From positions 2,356,001 to 2,420,000 of the forward strand of contig JAALGY010000012.1 of the NCBI GenBank assembly GCA_032358165.1: a stretch of DNA of 64,000 nt, given 5' to 3'. The notes under the pieces are model-generated. The model saw only the letters and a list, made by a program, of their open reading frames with translations, searched no databases and was not told the origin of the DNA. Positions 1 through 11,465 of this stretch are shown here, piece after piece; position 1 is the first letter of the stretch; every line of letters starts with the position of its first letter. The translations under genes were made by a program, and so were the position numbers. This DNA comes from Diplosphaera chodatii. Taxonomy: Eukaryota > Chlorophyta > Trebouxiophyceae > Prasiolales > Stichococcaceae.

Positions 1-461
1 TTGCGCACACAGCAAGCGGGCAGGGGCAGATGGGGAGCGGTGTAAGAGCAGGCGTACCTTGTCGGGGCTGCTTGGCCAAGCGCAGCTGCTGGGCCCCCGG
101 GTATATAAAGCCAAGCCGGCGGTTCGATGTTGCTGGCGTTTTTCCAGGCCAGCGTGGGCGCCCTGTGCTACCAGCGCTGAGCAGGCCGCAAACACGCAGA
201 AGCGGAGAGTGGGAGACAGCAAATGTCACGAGCTTCGGGCGTTTGTAAGCAGCATAAGTCGATCACCAATTGCGGTGACCGCCGATACGCCAGCTGAGGC
301 ACTGACTCGATGCTGAGTGGGCGCTCAGCCCACCGGCAAGCTTGACCGGACGCCTTTGCAACACAATAGGCGCCCTGCCACGCTGGCACCATCAAAACGC
401 AGTGCAGGTGCAGGCGGAGCAGGCCACAATTGCGTCAATCCGCAGGCCGGCACAGGCAAGC
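1..461. other. upstream region of the CobW-type gene
   Basis: No gene is recognised here. Several short overlapping reading frames exist on both strands, none with family motifs or splice continuity. The stretch probably holds the 5' UTR and promoter of the CobW-type gene. A TATA-like tatataaa occurs at about 101-108, too far from the likely start to assign with confidence. Confidence 0.3.
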
Positions 462-3400
462 ATGATGTCCAGCGCTGTGACTTTCGCATCGCCCCGCGCC
501 CCACGGCAGCAGGGTCTGACCTCCGAAACCCGCCCGCCCCGCTGTCAGCACCGAGGCACTCCCAGAACCGTCTGCAGCCAGCCTGCGCAGCCTGCTGCAG
601 CCTCACGAGCACCTCCCAGGTCGTCCTGGATGCAGACCCGTGCAGCTGCAGCCCGCAGGCGTGGCAGGTTGGCGCAGCAGATCGCGCGGGCGCAGGGCAC
701 AGCAGAGCTGGCGGATCTTGATGATTTCGATGCCCAGGTCATCGATGCAGAGGTCATCGACAACCGGATACCCGTCACGGTGCGAGCGGCAGCCGCGGCA
801 TGCAGTGCACACGCATGGCACATGAACTCAGCACAAGCAGCGGCAAACGGATTATGATGTGTACCATGGCATGTAGTGCTGCATCTCGACCCTCCATGGT
901 CATGCTCTGAGTGCATTACCCTGCAGGTGATCACAGGGTTCCTGGGGTCGGGCAAGACCACGCTGCTGAACAACATCCTGACGCAGGACCATGGGCAGCG
1001 CCTCGCCGTGATTGAGAATGAGGTGCCTGCCAGCAGAATCTCCAGTATCGGTGTCATGTGTGGCTGGAACAACCTGCTGGGGAATCGTTACCCACTGTGA
1101 TCCGCCAACAGCTCGGTGCAAGGTGGTCTGCGAAACCAAGCTAGGTGCGGGTGCGCTGATAGGCTGCATGCCGTGCGGCAGGTGGGCGAGATCGACATCG
1201 ACAGCGAGCTGGTGGCGGCCAGCCAGCGGCTGGACGGCAGGGAGGAGGCGCGCATCATGATGCTCAATAACGGCTGCCTGTGCTGCACCGTGCGCGACGA
1301 CCTGGTGGACATGCTCACCGAGCTGGTGCGCCTCGCCGGTCAGCCCTGCCCTGGAGCACAGCACGATTTTCTGCAAGGCTTCCACACCAGCCAATCAATA
1401 CTCAAGATGTGTTCGCAACACTCGTGCTGCAAATCAGCTGGGTGCATGTGGCTGATCTCCGGCCGGCACATGCTGCCGTACGCAGGCCAACCGGCGGCAG
1501 GACTTTGACCGCGTGGTCATCGAGACCACCGGGCTGGCCTCGCCTGCGCCGATCATCCAGGTACATGACGAGGCCTGAGTGTGCTGCCTCTCACGTCTGT
1601 TTGCTTTGCATAGTGTGGTCGCAGTCACATGTATGGTTGTGGACAACACCACTTGGCCAGGCATTGTGTTTACACAGCCAGCGTGGTGGCGTCCTGCTTG
1701 TCGGGCCCCAAAAGACAGGGTCGTGGTTGACGCCCGCCCACGGTGCCGCCCCCGCAGACGTTCTTCCTGGACCCCGCCATGGCGGACAACATCCGGCTGG
1801 ACGGCGTGGTCACGCTGGTGGACGCGAAGCACGTGGCGCGCCACCTGGACGAGGACAAGCCGGGCGACGCCGTGAACGAGGCCCTGCAGCAGATCGCGTA
1901 CGCCGACCGCATCGTGCTCAACAAGACCGACCTGGTGCGGGGTGCCGCGTGGGTTTGCTGGCAGCTGGCGCCTTGCCGGCGGCGAGCGGGGCCTGGTGTA
2001 CAGGCGCTGCACGGTACTGCCAGAGCGGGGCCGCTGCGCACAAGCAGTATTGCTATCTGACACCACCCGTAGCAGTCATGGCTACGGCCGTGGGACAGAA
2101 CTCACAGATCCATGATTCAACATCTACGCTCGGCGCATTCAATGCAGAAAGTGCTTGAGACTGCCTGACCCTGCCCACGCCAGGTGACCGCCCAGGAGGC
2201 GGACGCGCTGGAGGCCCGGCTGCGGGGCATCAACAGCATGGCGCAGATCCTGCGGGCGCAGCGGGCGCAGGTGGGCGTGGACTACGTGCTGGGCGTGGGC
2301 GGCTTCGACCTGGACCGAGTGGAGGGCGAGGCGCGCACTCTTCGCTTCACTGTAGTCCAGAATGCTTCGTCCTGTGCTGCCAAATCTCAAACCATATCGT
2401 GTCGTCTTCATTGAACCATCTCAGCTATTCTTGATGCATTGTATGTGCTTGTTGACAATCAGCTGGCCTCCTGCTGGGGACAGTATTGCAGGGGAGTGCA
2501 CGGCTTGTCAGCGTCACATATGTCCAAGCGACTGCAGGTGCTGCAGGCATCGCAGGTTGCTCACTAGAGGCAAGTCCGGGAGCGCTGCTCACTGGCAGTA
2601 TGCTGTTGCCGCAGGTGAACCCGGAGCTGCTGCAACAGGCAGAGCACAGCCACGACCACAGCCACGACCACAGCCACGAGCACAGCGAGGACTGCGGTCA
2701 CGACCCTGGGCATGAGCACCATGGCCACAGCCACAGTCATGAGGGCAGCCACAGCCATGCAGAGGCGTCAGGCCACAGCGACGGCCACAGCCACAGCCAC
2801 GGGCACAAGCACGATCATGTGCACGACGACCGCGTGTCCTCAATCAGCATCCAGATCGACGGCGACATGGACCTCGACATGGTGCGCCCCGCTCCTGCCC
2901 CCTGCGTGCATGGCGCCGGTGCTGTGGCTCCGCAGTGGCGCTGAGGGCGTCATCACTGTGTCAGCAAACGCCCAGCACGAATGCATGCAGCGTGGCAGCA
3001 GACTCTTGTCAGCATGACGCCCCACACCTGGCTGCCCCGGGCGCAGGTGAACCACTGGCTGGGCAGCCTGATCCAGGTGCGCGGGGAGGACCTGTACCGC
3101 ATGAAGGGCGTCCTCGCCATCGCCGGCTTCTCCGACACCTTCGTCTTCCAGGTGTTGCCCCGTGCTGCCGCGCTGTAGCAGTTCAAAAGTCGACAGTGCA
3201 GTATCCTGGGCAGCATTATACAGCGCTTTTATAGTTGTCAGAGTCGCTGCCTCAACAAACACAGCAGGTGGTTTCCTGACCCTGACTGCCAGCATGCTGG
3301 CCGTCACATGCTGACGCCGGGTTGCGCTGCGATATGCAGGGGGTGCACAGCCTGTTCGAGGGGTCGCCGGCGCGGCCCTGGGGCGAGGGCGAGGCGCGCA

Positions 3401-3519
3401 CCAGCCGCATGGTCTTCATCGGCAGGGAACTGGACGCGGAGCTGCTGCGGGAGGGCTTCAAGGACTGCCTGGCGGAGCGGGTGCAGGTGCGCCTGCGCCG
3501 GCAAAGTACATGCTCGTGA
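462..3519 (+). CDS. CobW/COG0523 G3E-family GTPase (ZNG1-type metallochaperone)
   Basis: Nine exons close in frame (498 aa): 462-779, 927-1022, 1182-1325, 1486-1560, 1758-1934, 2184-2318, 2615-2881, 3047-3151, 3340-3519. Motifs seen: Walker [13 protein letters not shown], the metal-binding GCLCC signature of the family, [10 protein letters not shown] and a guanine-recognition NKTDL. A histidine-rich linker of SHDH/HGHSH repeats follows, then the CobW C-terminal domain ([22 protein letters not shown]). Family members are GTP-dependent zinc or cobalt chaperones that deliver metal to client enzymes. The start at 462 ([10 protein letters not shown]) gives a Ser/Arg/Pro-rich N-terminus compatible with an organelle transit peptide, which is inference. 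The 3' end is less sure: exon 9 may instead be spliced at 3480 to a short exon starting after the AG near 3671. Confidence 0.9.
2640..2820 (+). repeat. histidine-rich short tandem repeats inside the CobW-type gene
   Basis: A 12-bp unit (cacagccacgac and variants) is repeated at 2647-2690, and related ccacagc units recur to about 2810. They encode the His/Asp/Ser linker between the GTPase domain and the CobW C-terminal domain. This is coding repeat, not a separate element. Confidence 0.8.
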
Positions 3520-4148
3520 TCATGCTTGTGTTCGGCAGTGGATGTCAGTGCATTATGTCCAGACCGGCAGTGTGCTTGCCAGTCTGGTCTGCAGATCATC
3601 AGGCACTGACCCGGTAGGGTATGTGCTTCGTGTGAGTGCAATACATGTGATGAGTGTGTTTGCTTGCTCAGGCGGCCCGGGCAGAGGGCTAGGAAGCACG
3701 GGCAGCTGCAGCGGATAAGCAGCCGGAGGGAATCTAGACTGAAGGTGTGAAGAGTAGCATTGATGATCTAAAGTGAGAGACTGAAGGCTGAGCAGGATGC
3801 ATCTAAGATATGGAGTGTAGTGTTGTGTGCGCCCATGATTGAAGGTCATCTTCGGAGCTTGCTAGCTGTGATAGAGTGTCCTTCACTACTGAACCTGCGG
3901 ATGGTGTCCAAAGAGTATGGTTTTCTCCCCAAACTCGAGTAGGCTCAGACACTTCAAGCAGCCAGGAATGCATATTGGGGCCCATGCACTGTATTGGTCG
4001 TGAAGTCATGCAGCACCAGTGCGGTGGTGGCATTCCACGCTGCTGCAGCATGTACTGCGACAGCTTCGCCCACCGGGGTACTTCGCAGCACAGCCAGCAG
4101 CCAGCTGACTGCTTGCCCAGCCTCCCGCACAAGAGCCTGCGGGTTTCA
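3520..4148. other. convergent 3' intergenic stretch
   Basis: Lies between the end of the CobW-type gene on the plus strand and the probable end of the membrane-protein gene on the minus strand. Apart from the possible short terminal CobW exon at about 3672-3692, I see nothing that supports a gene. Confidence 0.4.
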
Positions 4149-6880
4149 CTAGGGTGTCAACTGCCTGGTGTAGCGGCAAAGGCGGGTCAAATATGCACCC
4201 CAGATCGCCAACCTGAAACTAGTCGGTGCATGCTGCATGGCAGGCTGGCTTGCCTGCAAGAAGCTTCCCGCTGCCACGGCGCCATCTGCCAACAGTGGGA
4301 ACAGCACAAACATGGCCCACCGGTACAGGGCCACCACCTGGTCAACAGACGCCTGCGCAGACAACAAGCTCCATCGGTACCTAAGCTGCTGCGGCATCAA
4401 GCAGCAGCCTGGAACAGCAGCTCTGGAGTGTGCGGTACATGCATGCCAGTCACCTGATACCACTCGAAGGCCTTGAGCAGCAAGCTCCACAACATGAAGC
4501 AAGCGGAGGCGACCGCCGGAACTGCAGCAATGGCATACCGACGCGCCATCCCGCCCATCGACCCCACCCTGTGGGAAGACCACTGCCAGTTAACAATGCA
4601 GCCATCGCGCTGCAGAACAGGATGCATGCGAACGGCGCTCTTGCACGCAGCGAGTGTCACTGCTCACCGTCGCAGCGTCCAGTGTGCCAGCAGCAGCAGC
4701 CGCCCGCCGCCGTTCCGCAGCGGCCGCCGTGCCGTCCGTAGCGCCGCGCCCGTCCCACCCAGAAGCGCCACCTGGCAATGGACCATAAGTCGCACGTCCA
4801 TCGCAGCAATTGGTTGGTGTGCGCCACTTGTTTCAGCGGAGAATCAGCATTGGCCACGCAGCACGACCGTAGTACACATGAATGAAGCTCACTGCAATTG
4901 GCGCTGCCGCCAGCAGGAGCACCTGGCCAGCCTCCCGCAGTGCGCCCAGCTGCACAATGCACATGCTCTGCTAGATGCTTTACTCGCAAAGGTGTCGAAA
5001 TCTGTAACGTCTCAAGTTGCAGCCTCGAAAGCAAGGCAATCTGCAGCAAGCGTCACTCCAGCGTCTGCATGCTGTGACCCTGTGAGTAGCAGGTCGCTTC
5101 TGCCTTGCCATGTCTTGTCGCCCGGTCGCGCACCATGCGTACGGTGTCAAGGAGGTACTCCAGCACCGATGGGCCTGCTATGTACACCCTGTGCAGTGCT
5201 GCGGGCGCCTCACGACCCACCGCGAGGGCAAGTCGGGCTGTCAGTGTGGCGGCTGCCTGCACACACGAGGAGTGACTAGGTACTACCTGCCTAATCTTAC
5301 TGCAGCATGCTCATCTCAGCAGCATCAAGTATCGGCACATAACGTGCTTCGTCAGGTTTGACATGCAAGTGCCTGAAGTGCTCTACAGCCGTGCCTGCAT
5401 TGCGGACCCTGTCGTCCGCCACAGATATGAGGCTGCTGCTGCCACTGCTGCGCACAGCGGGTGGCATGTTGGTGGCGAATCCTGCCGCTCATCAACCGTT
5501 GCTGCTGCACTGGCTGCATCGGACGCCGCTTGCAGTGGGCACTGCCCCCACACATCCACAAACGACGTGTGGTTGCCTTGCAGCTGCAGGGCTGTGCTTG
5601 CAGTTGACCACTCTGAAGTATGTGGTTGCGTGCGGCTGCTGGTGTGCTGCCGCTGGTCTTGCGCAATGGTTGCTGATGAGCTAGCCTGGCACTGTCTGTT
5701 GCAGAAGCTGATAGCAATGACGAGGGCCAGTAGGGCTGCAAAAGTGCACAGCAGGACTCGCAGCACTGCACGCATCTCAGCTTTGTGGCCTTTGCGAGTG
5801 GGCCGCAGCGTGTGCCTCCATGCAGCGTCAGGCTTGGCAGTTGACGCCTGTTGTGCGGGAGGCTGCTGCATACATGGCTGGGAGTGCGGCGTCGGCTCTG
5901 CAGCCGGCTGATTCAGCGGCTGCTGGCAAGCCTGGTGTTGAGCGATGCAGGACTGGGGCACTTGCCAGCCTTTCTGCTTCATCGTGCAGCTGGCATCGCA
6001 CGCCAGCATCAGGGGCTGGCTGCGCTGTTTTGGGGCTAGCGCAAGGCTCGGATGAGGCGGGCAGCTGCCGTGCAGGCACTGCACCCTGACTACAAGCCGA
6101 GCTGCTAGATGTCTTGCATGCTGGGGTACTGGTGCTATACGCTGCCGCAGGCGCAGCTGCATGCTGGCCTTCGATCGTGCTAGACCGCCCAACCTCATAT
6201 CTTGCAGGCGCAAATGACGCTGTGATCTGCACACCCGCTGCAAAGCCGCCGACTGCGTTGTCACTGCTGCTAGCCAATTGAGCCTCCAGCGCTTTGCTGC
6301 TGTGCCAATCATTGTCCCCGAAGCTCTTGTCGTGCTGCTGCCATGTCGCAATGTTGGGCGCCTGTATGATGGGCGGGTGCCGGGGCGAGTGCACATGCGC
6401 CCATGGCACGCTGTGCCCTGCTGTCCTTATGGGTGCTGTCGTTGCGATGGGGTCTGCAAAGTGCACCGCCGGCGTGCAGGACCAGTCTGGGGTGCCAGTG
6501 CCAGCGCCATCTGACGACTCTGAAGACGCAATGGAGATGGCCTTGACGCCCTTTGGCTGCCGCCACAGGGGACTGCTGGCGCTCTGGCTTCTGTTTGGAG
6601 AGCCGGTGAACGATCCACTGCTGGCCGCTGCCAGCTTGCGCATAGTTTTCGCATGAGTGAAGGAGCCGTGCCGCGGGCTGTTGAGGCCATGGCTGATCCC
6701 CGGCCAACTGCTGCCAGAGCGCTGGGGCGCTGCTGCCGGTGATGCCGCTTCCCGGTGACGAGCTGTGGGACTGCCGGACTGCGATGAGCAACGTTCTGCG
6801 GCGTCGTCGTGGCGTTGCATGAGCTGCCTCAGCTGTTTCTTCCAGCCCATGATCTGTGCAAGATTGTTTGCACGCAGGAG
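4149..6880 (-). CDS. putative multi-exon gene for a membrane protein of unknown function (model incomplete)
   Basis: Order on the minus strand: a long Ser/Ala/Pro-rich frame from about 6880 to 5830 beginning near LLRANNLAQIMGWKKQL; a hydrophobic segment RVLLCTFAALLALVIAIS at about 5765-5710; KPDEARYVPILDAAEMS near 5350-5300; REAPAALHRVYIAGPS at about 5260-5120; a hydrophobic QVLLLAAAPIAVSFIHVYY near 4930-4870; AIAAVPAVASACFMLWSLLL near 4540-4480; and WAMFVLFPLLADGAVAAGSF near 4340-4260. Several of these abut TGCAG acceptors and GTG donors. The disordered frame ends in a stop at 5828 while the hydrophobic frame runs past it in another phase, so a splice there is unresolved or there are two genes. 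I do not recognise the family. At least four hydrophobic stretches suggest a multi-pass membrane protein. Confidence 0.35.
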
Positions 6881-7252
6881 CCTGCACATGCCACACGCAA
6901 ATGTCCCAAAAGGTAAAATTCAGACTGCCGACCATTCCAAACGCACACCAGTGTGTATCAATACCGTCGAAACCTCACCACCGTCGATTTTCGCTGACCT
7001 GCGTGAGAGGTCGTGGGTCCGTGGCAAGGTGATGGGGACGGTGTGTGAGGTGCAGATGTCCAACACAGCGCTGTGCAGTTCGCGCTCAGGTGTAACGGTA
7101 GTTATGATACAAGAATTTAGCTTTGCAGGGCAATTGCGTGACGCTTTGCAGCTTTGCACCAGTGCACCCACACTTCGGAAGGTCCAAGCACAGGGATGTT
7201 GGAAGATGGTCCGAGTGCCAAGGACATCACCGCATCTGCTGTGCTGCCTGTG

Positions 7253-7633
7253 TCAACCGTCTATCTGTGCGTCAGCAACCTCGTTGATGCCCTGCATCAG
7301 GGTCTGTACCGCATCCATGACGGCTGTGCGATCTGCTGCTGCGAGGCGGTGTCCAAAGCGTGCCTCGAACTTGTCGGGGTGCCATCTCCTGGCTGCAACC
7401 AAGTATGCAGCACGCAAGCTGTCACGCTCTGACATGTCCCGTGCTGTATATCCCGCTGTCTGCCCGTTCGCAGGGCTTGATGTCTCGTGGCAGTGTGGGT
7501 GGCGCGTGTGATGTTGCGGTGCTGTCTGGGCTGCTGTGTGGTCCTGCTGCGCTGCGGTAGCCAGCCACCTGAGCAGCACCGCTGCAGATGGCGGCCAAGG
7601 GACGTCGGCTGCGGTGATGACTTGCGGTGGCAT
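7253..7633 (-). CDS. J-like (HPDK) domain protein, resembling the C-terminus of NFKBIL1-type proteins
   Basis: Single open frame of 126 codons from the ATG at 7633. It reads AADVPWPP, then RAAYLVAARRWHPDKFEARF, then a helix ending MQGINEVADAQ. The HPDKF followed by a phenylalanine/glycine turn and a ...Q.IN helix recalls the C-terminal J-like region of NFKBIL1-type proteins (family knowledge, not searched). The frame is also open upstream of the ATG to a good TGTGCAG acceptor (WVAFEAMPP), so this may be the last exon of a longer gene. A second candidate exon near 7860-7740 was seen but could not be joined convincingly. Biochemical role unknown; a co-chaperone function would need the HPD tripeptide seen here. 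Confidence 0.45.
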   Translation of the reverse strand: MPPQVITAADVPWPPSAAVLLRWLATAAQQDHTAAQTAPQHHTRHPHCHETSSPANGQTAGYTARDMSERDSLRAAYLVAARRWHPDKFEARFGHRLAAADRTAVMDAVQTLMQGINEVADAQIDG

Positions 7634-7639
7634 TGCTTC

Positions 7640-9124
7640 AAAGGCCACCCACCTGCACATGCCACACATGCATCTAGCTGGGAGTCCATGCTGCTGTGCT
7701 ATGCAAATATCATGGCCCATGACATGCCGGATCATTGTTGGAATGTCTGTTGCTGCATTTCATCACACCTGGCCTCATGGGCACACCATTGGGCTACATC
7801 GTCCAGGGTGTCATGGCTGCCTGCTGTTATGGGATGCGAGGCGCACTCATCTGTGAGAACAAAGCAGCTGTACCCATCAAGGTTCAGCTGCTGTTCTCCT
7901 TGCCTGCACATTAGGTTGATCCGCCAAGCTGGATTCACCGCGTTGCTTTGTCGGTTCAGAAAATGTCATGCAAGCATGTCATGTAAGCATAGCATCAACG
8001 AGCAGGCTGCGCATCACCTGAAGGCATGCAAGTCCGCCAACTGACGTCGCGCGTCCTGCCGACGCGTTCGGCTGCTATTCAGCTGGTACGTGTGCCGTCG
8101 CTGCAGCTCGGCAGCTGACTCCCCGTCCGTGTCACTGGTGCACCAGAGAAACTCTCTTGCACACATCGCATGAGGAGAAGTGAATAGTCTCACGGTGCCC
8201 CGTCATCGGGCTCCAACCTGACCATATCCATGAATTTCGTGGAGGTTTCTTCATTGTATCACCTATCGCAGCTTGATCCGTCCATTTGGGCCTCATGAGG
8301 GCATCAAGTGCGCTGCCATGCTTGGCAGCTTCGAAGTTCGGGCCTGTCGTAGGGACCGCTGCTATGCAGGTGCTCGCAAACGGAATTTTATGTCTCTCAA
8401 TTGCCCGACCAGCAGTCTACGATACCTGTTCTTGTCAACCACTCAACGCTGTGCACACTCAACGGTTCACGTGTTGAGGGTACCTGTGCCGATGCTGCGA
8501 CCCCATTCAACCGCGACCATCCGCATTGTTCTGTGCTGAAACAGTGTAGTGCAGCTCGACGATGGACTGACCAGCGCGGTCGCGTACAGAAGTGGTGCTG
8601 CACCTCTGACGATCTGCGTTTCGACTTTCAGGTGCATCCTGTCCCTTGCTATCTTGCCCAACACGAGGGACCCATGCCGCTCAACTCGCATTCCAGGCGG
8701 CAATCGGGCATGTTTGCACTGCAGCAACCCCTTGAAGACGTGCATCAGCAGTGTCACAAGGACTGCGTGGGCTGCAATCAGCTTCAGGATACGCAAGCAA
8801 CCGGGTTGTGTCACCAACAAATTCAGGGGCAGCTTAGAAGGCGCTCTAGAACGCTCTACCTTGTACAGCATCATCCTCTGCAATCATGTTCTGATGGCGA
8901 CATTGCGCTCATCCAGATTCGGAACCTTTCCATGCTGAAGGCGGTACCGACACGGCGGCGGCTGGGCATGTAGAGCACCCGCTTTCCCAGCATCTAGTTG
9001 TTTCAACAGTGCAAGCACCAGGCTCAGCATGATATTTCAGCAGTGCATGACCAAAGGCCGTGCGCCTGCTGGCAGAGCTGCAGATTGTTGGCGGTTGCCA
9101 CCGCGCATCTCATGCAGAGCAGAC
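7640..9124. other. stretch without a convincing gene
   Basis: Open frames exist (for example about 8401-8973 plus and 8467-8883 minus), but they overlap antisense, contain no family motif and do not show the GC-rich, alanine-heavy composition of the true exons nearby. It probably holds the 5' region of the PurN gene and upstream sequence of the minus-strand J-like gene. Confidence 0.35.
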
Positions 9125-10686
9125 ATGCAGGTGCCATGCGCACAGCCAGACTGCTGCAGACTTGGACAGACACAGCGCCTGCGCGGCGCTGCAGCAGCAG
9201 GCGCAGGCAGCTGTCTCGATCACGCGGTTACTAGGCAGCCGGCACGCCGCATGAGCACGCGCCCCAGACCCACCGCCCCTGCAATTGCTGACGCATCAGC
9301 AGGCGGCGGCACAGCTGCAGCATCAGCTGCAGCCTCAGCAGCGGCGGCAGCAGCTGCACCCAGCTCAAGCAGCCTGGCGTCGGACCCGTCTGCCGCTCGC
9401 TCGCCCGCCAAGCTGGCGGTGTTTGTCTCGGGGGGCGGCAGCAATCTGAAGGCGCTGCATGCAGCGACGCAGGACGGCCGCATCAACGGCAGCATCGTGG
9501 TGAGGGGTATGCACTGTCTCATCCATCAGGTGCTTCACAGGAGGTACACTCCACAGCAGACTTCATGCTCAGCATTGGCGCCGATGCTGCAGGCTGTGGT
9601 GTCGGACAACCCGGGGTGTGGCGGCTGGCAGTTTGCGCAGCAGCACGGCATCGACGTGCTGCAGTTCCCCAGCAAGCGGCACCCGCCGGGCGAGCACGCC
9701 GTGGAGCTGTCCGAGCTGCCGGCGGCGCTGCAGGCTGTCGAGGTCGACTACATTTGCCTTGCCGGCTTCCTGAAGGTTTGCTCTGACTCCTGCTTGACCC
9801 CAGAATGCACTCCTGCAACAGTGTTGGATGAGGTTGGAGTATTGGATAGGCTGATGCACACCCAGCCTAAGGTTGACGCAGGAGTCCCATTGGCATCTGT
9901 CCCTCTCATGGTGCAGCTGATACCGGTGGAGCTGGTGCGTGCCTTCAACCGCCGCATCCTCAACATACACCCCGCGCTGCTGCCCGCCTTTGGCGGCGCC
10001 GGCTACTACGGCGCCCGGTGCGCGTGTGGTGCAGCATTGAGTCGTGGTCTCAAAGTCAGCTGCCTGCCCCGGTCTGCTAGGCTATTACTCAGGCGGCACC
10101 TGCGAGGATGATGCTCGCTGCTGTTAGCCCTGCCGCTGAGTGTGTGCTGATCTTGTGCTGTACATGGCGCCACTGCAGAGCCGGATGCGGAGCCGGATGG
10201 TGAACATTTGAAGAGCTGCTGACGGCAGCTAACAGTGCCCTCGTGCTGCAGGGTGCACAGGGCGGTGGTGGCGTCGGGCGCGCGCTTCACGGGCGCCAGC
10301 ATCCACTTCATCGACGAGGCGTACGACACGGGGCCCATCCTGGCGCAGCGCGTGGTGCGGGTGCTCCCCACGGACACCCCGCAGCAGGTGGCGGCCCGGG
10401 TCCTGGCCGAGGTGATCGCCCACCAGTCTGTGCACCGCTGTCCATAATCGCCCGTCGAGCAAAGGGTTTTGCATGCGCAGCGGCTGCATGTTTCCAATGC
10501 GTAGGCAGAAGGCGGCGGCACAGTGGGGGCTCCCCTTGTCGTCGGGCTGCTGAAGCACCTGCTTGAGCTCCACTGCATGACTCTGTGCAGGAGCACAAGG
10601 TGTACCCGGAGGCGGTGGCGGCGCTGTGCGACGGGCGGGTCACCTGGCGGGAGGATGGTGTGCCCATCATCTGGGAGGGCCACTGA
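9125..10686 (+). CDS. purN: phosphoribosylglycinamide formyltransferase (GAR transformylase)
   Basis: Catalyses transfer of formyl from 10-formyl-tetrahydrofolate to glycinamide ribonucleotide, the third step of purine synthesis. Five exons: 9125-9499, 9593-9775, 9917-10017, 10252-10411, 10591-10686, closing in frame (304 aa from 9125, or 262 aa from the ATG at 9251). Motifs: FVSGGGSNLKAL (phosphate loop), VVSDNPG, CLAGFLK, NIHPALLPAFGGAGYYG with the catalytic Asn and His, and HFIDEAYDTGPIL with the catalytic Asp. The C-terminus reads CDGRVTWREDG. About 90-130 N-terminal residues precede the domain, Ala/Ser-rich, consistent with a plastid or mitochondrial transit peptide as in plants. Stand-alone PurN, as in bacteria and plants, not the trifunctional animal GART. 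The start choice between 9125 and 9251 is not settled. Confidence 0.95.
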
Positions 10687-11465
10687 GCGGCACCGGCAGG
10701 CAGACCTTGGAGGCGGATGCTGTTTCAGTGCAGCGTATAGTTGACGTGCAAACAGGCACTTGCTACGGCAGTAGCAGCAGCAGCAGCAGGGCTGAAACAC
10801 ATCGTGAACATTGGGCGTTCAGACCGATGTGAATGGTCGTGCAAGCCAGGGCCGGGATCAGTCTTGGAAGCTGAGATGAAGCAGGATTCACACGTGAGGA
10901 ACGGTTGTTCACCCTAATCTGGGCTTGCAAAGCACCCAGGCAAGCCTACGAACGCCCACAAACAAGCGCTTAGCCCATTACGACCCTCGCGCCATCGGCC
11001 GACGTCCTCTGCGTGTACAGCAGAAGGTGGGCTGACCCACGTGGCTTTCACATCGCAAGTGCAGTGGTGTATAGAATGGTTACGGCGGTGATCGCTTGTA
11101 TGGAGGCTCGAGAAGCTCCCTTTGACTAGCGTTTGAGACAGTTGGTCAGGCCTTCGAAGCCAAAACATGCTCAATTCTTGCTTGTGATCTGCTGCACCTG
11201 CTGCTCAGATGCACAGCAAGGCTACATGCACCTGGCGCGGTTGAGCAAACTTGAGAACTGCAAGCTGATGTTCGAGCGAGGGCCGCGGGCCGCTGCAGTT
11301 CCAGGTCGCCTGCTGCACTACTGGCCGTGCAGAGCACATTCGGCATGCAACGAGCCTCATGCCGTCTGGCATGCAGCCAACCATCGAGCGCACGGCCTGT
11401 TTGTTGTTGCCTCTGTCTCACACAAGCTCTTGTGTCTTAGGCCACGAACGCACCTGTGCTGGGAC
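10687..11465. other. intergenic stretch
   Basis: PurN 3' flank and upstream sequence of the small-protein gene. Contains a short (agc)n run at about 10777-10791. No gene seen. Confidence 0.4.

Noticed and set aside
8401..8973. 190-codon plus-strand frame, antisense to a 138-codon minus-strand frame
   Set aside because: Composition lacks the alanine and GC bias of real exons here, there is no motif, and both strands are equally open.
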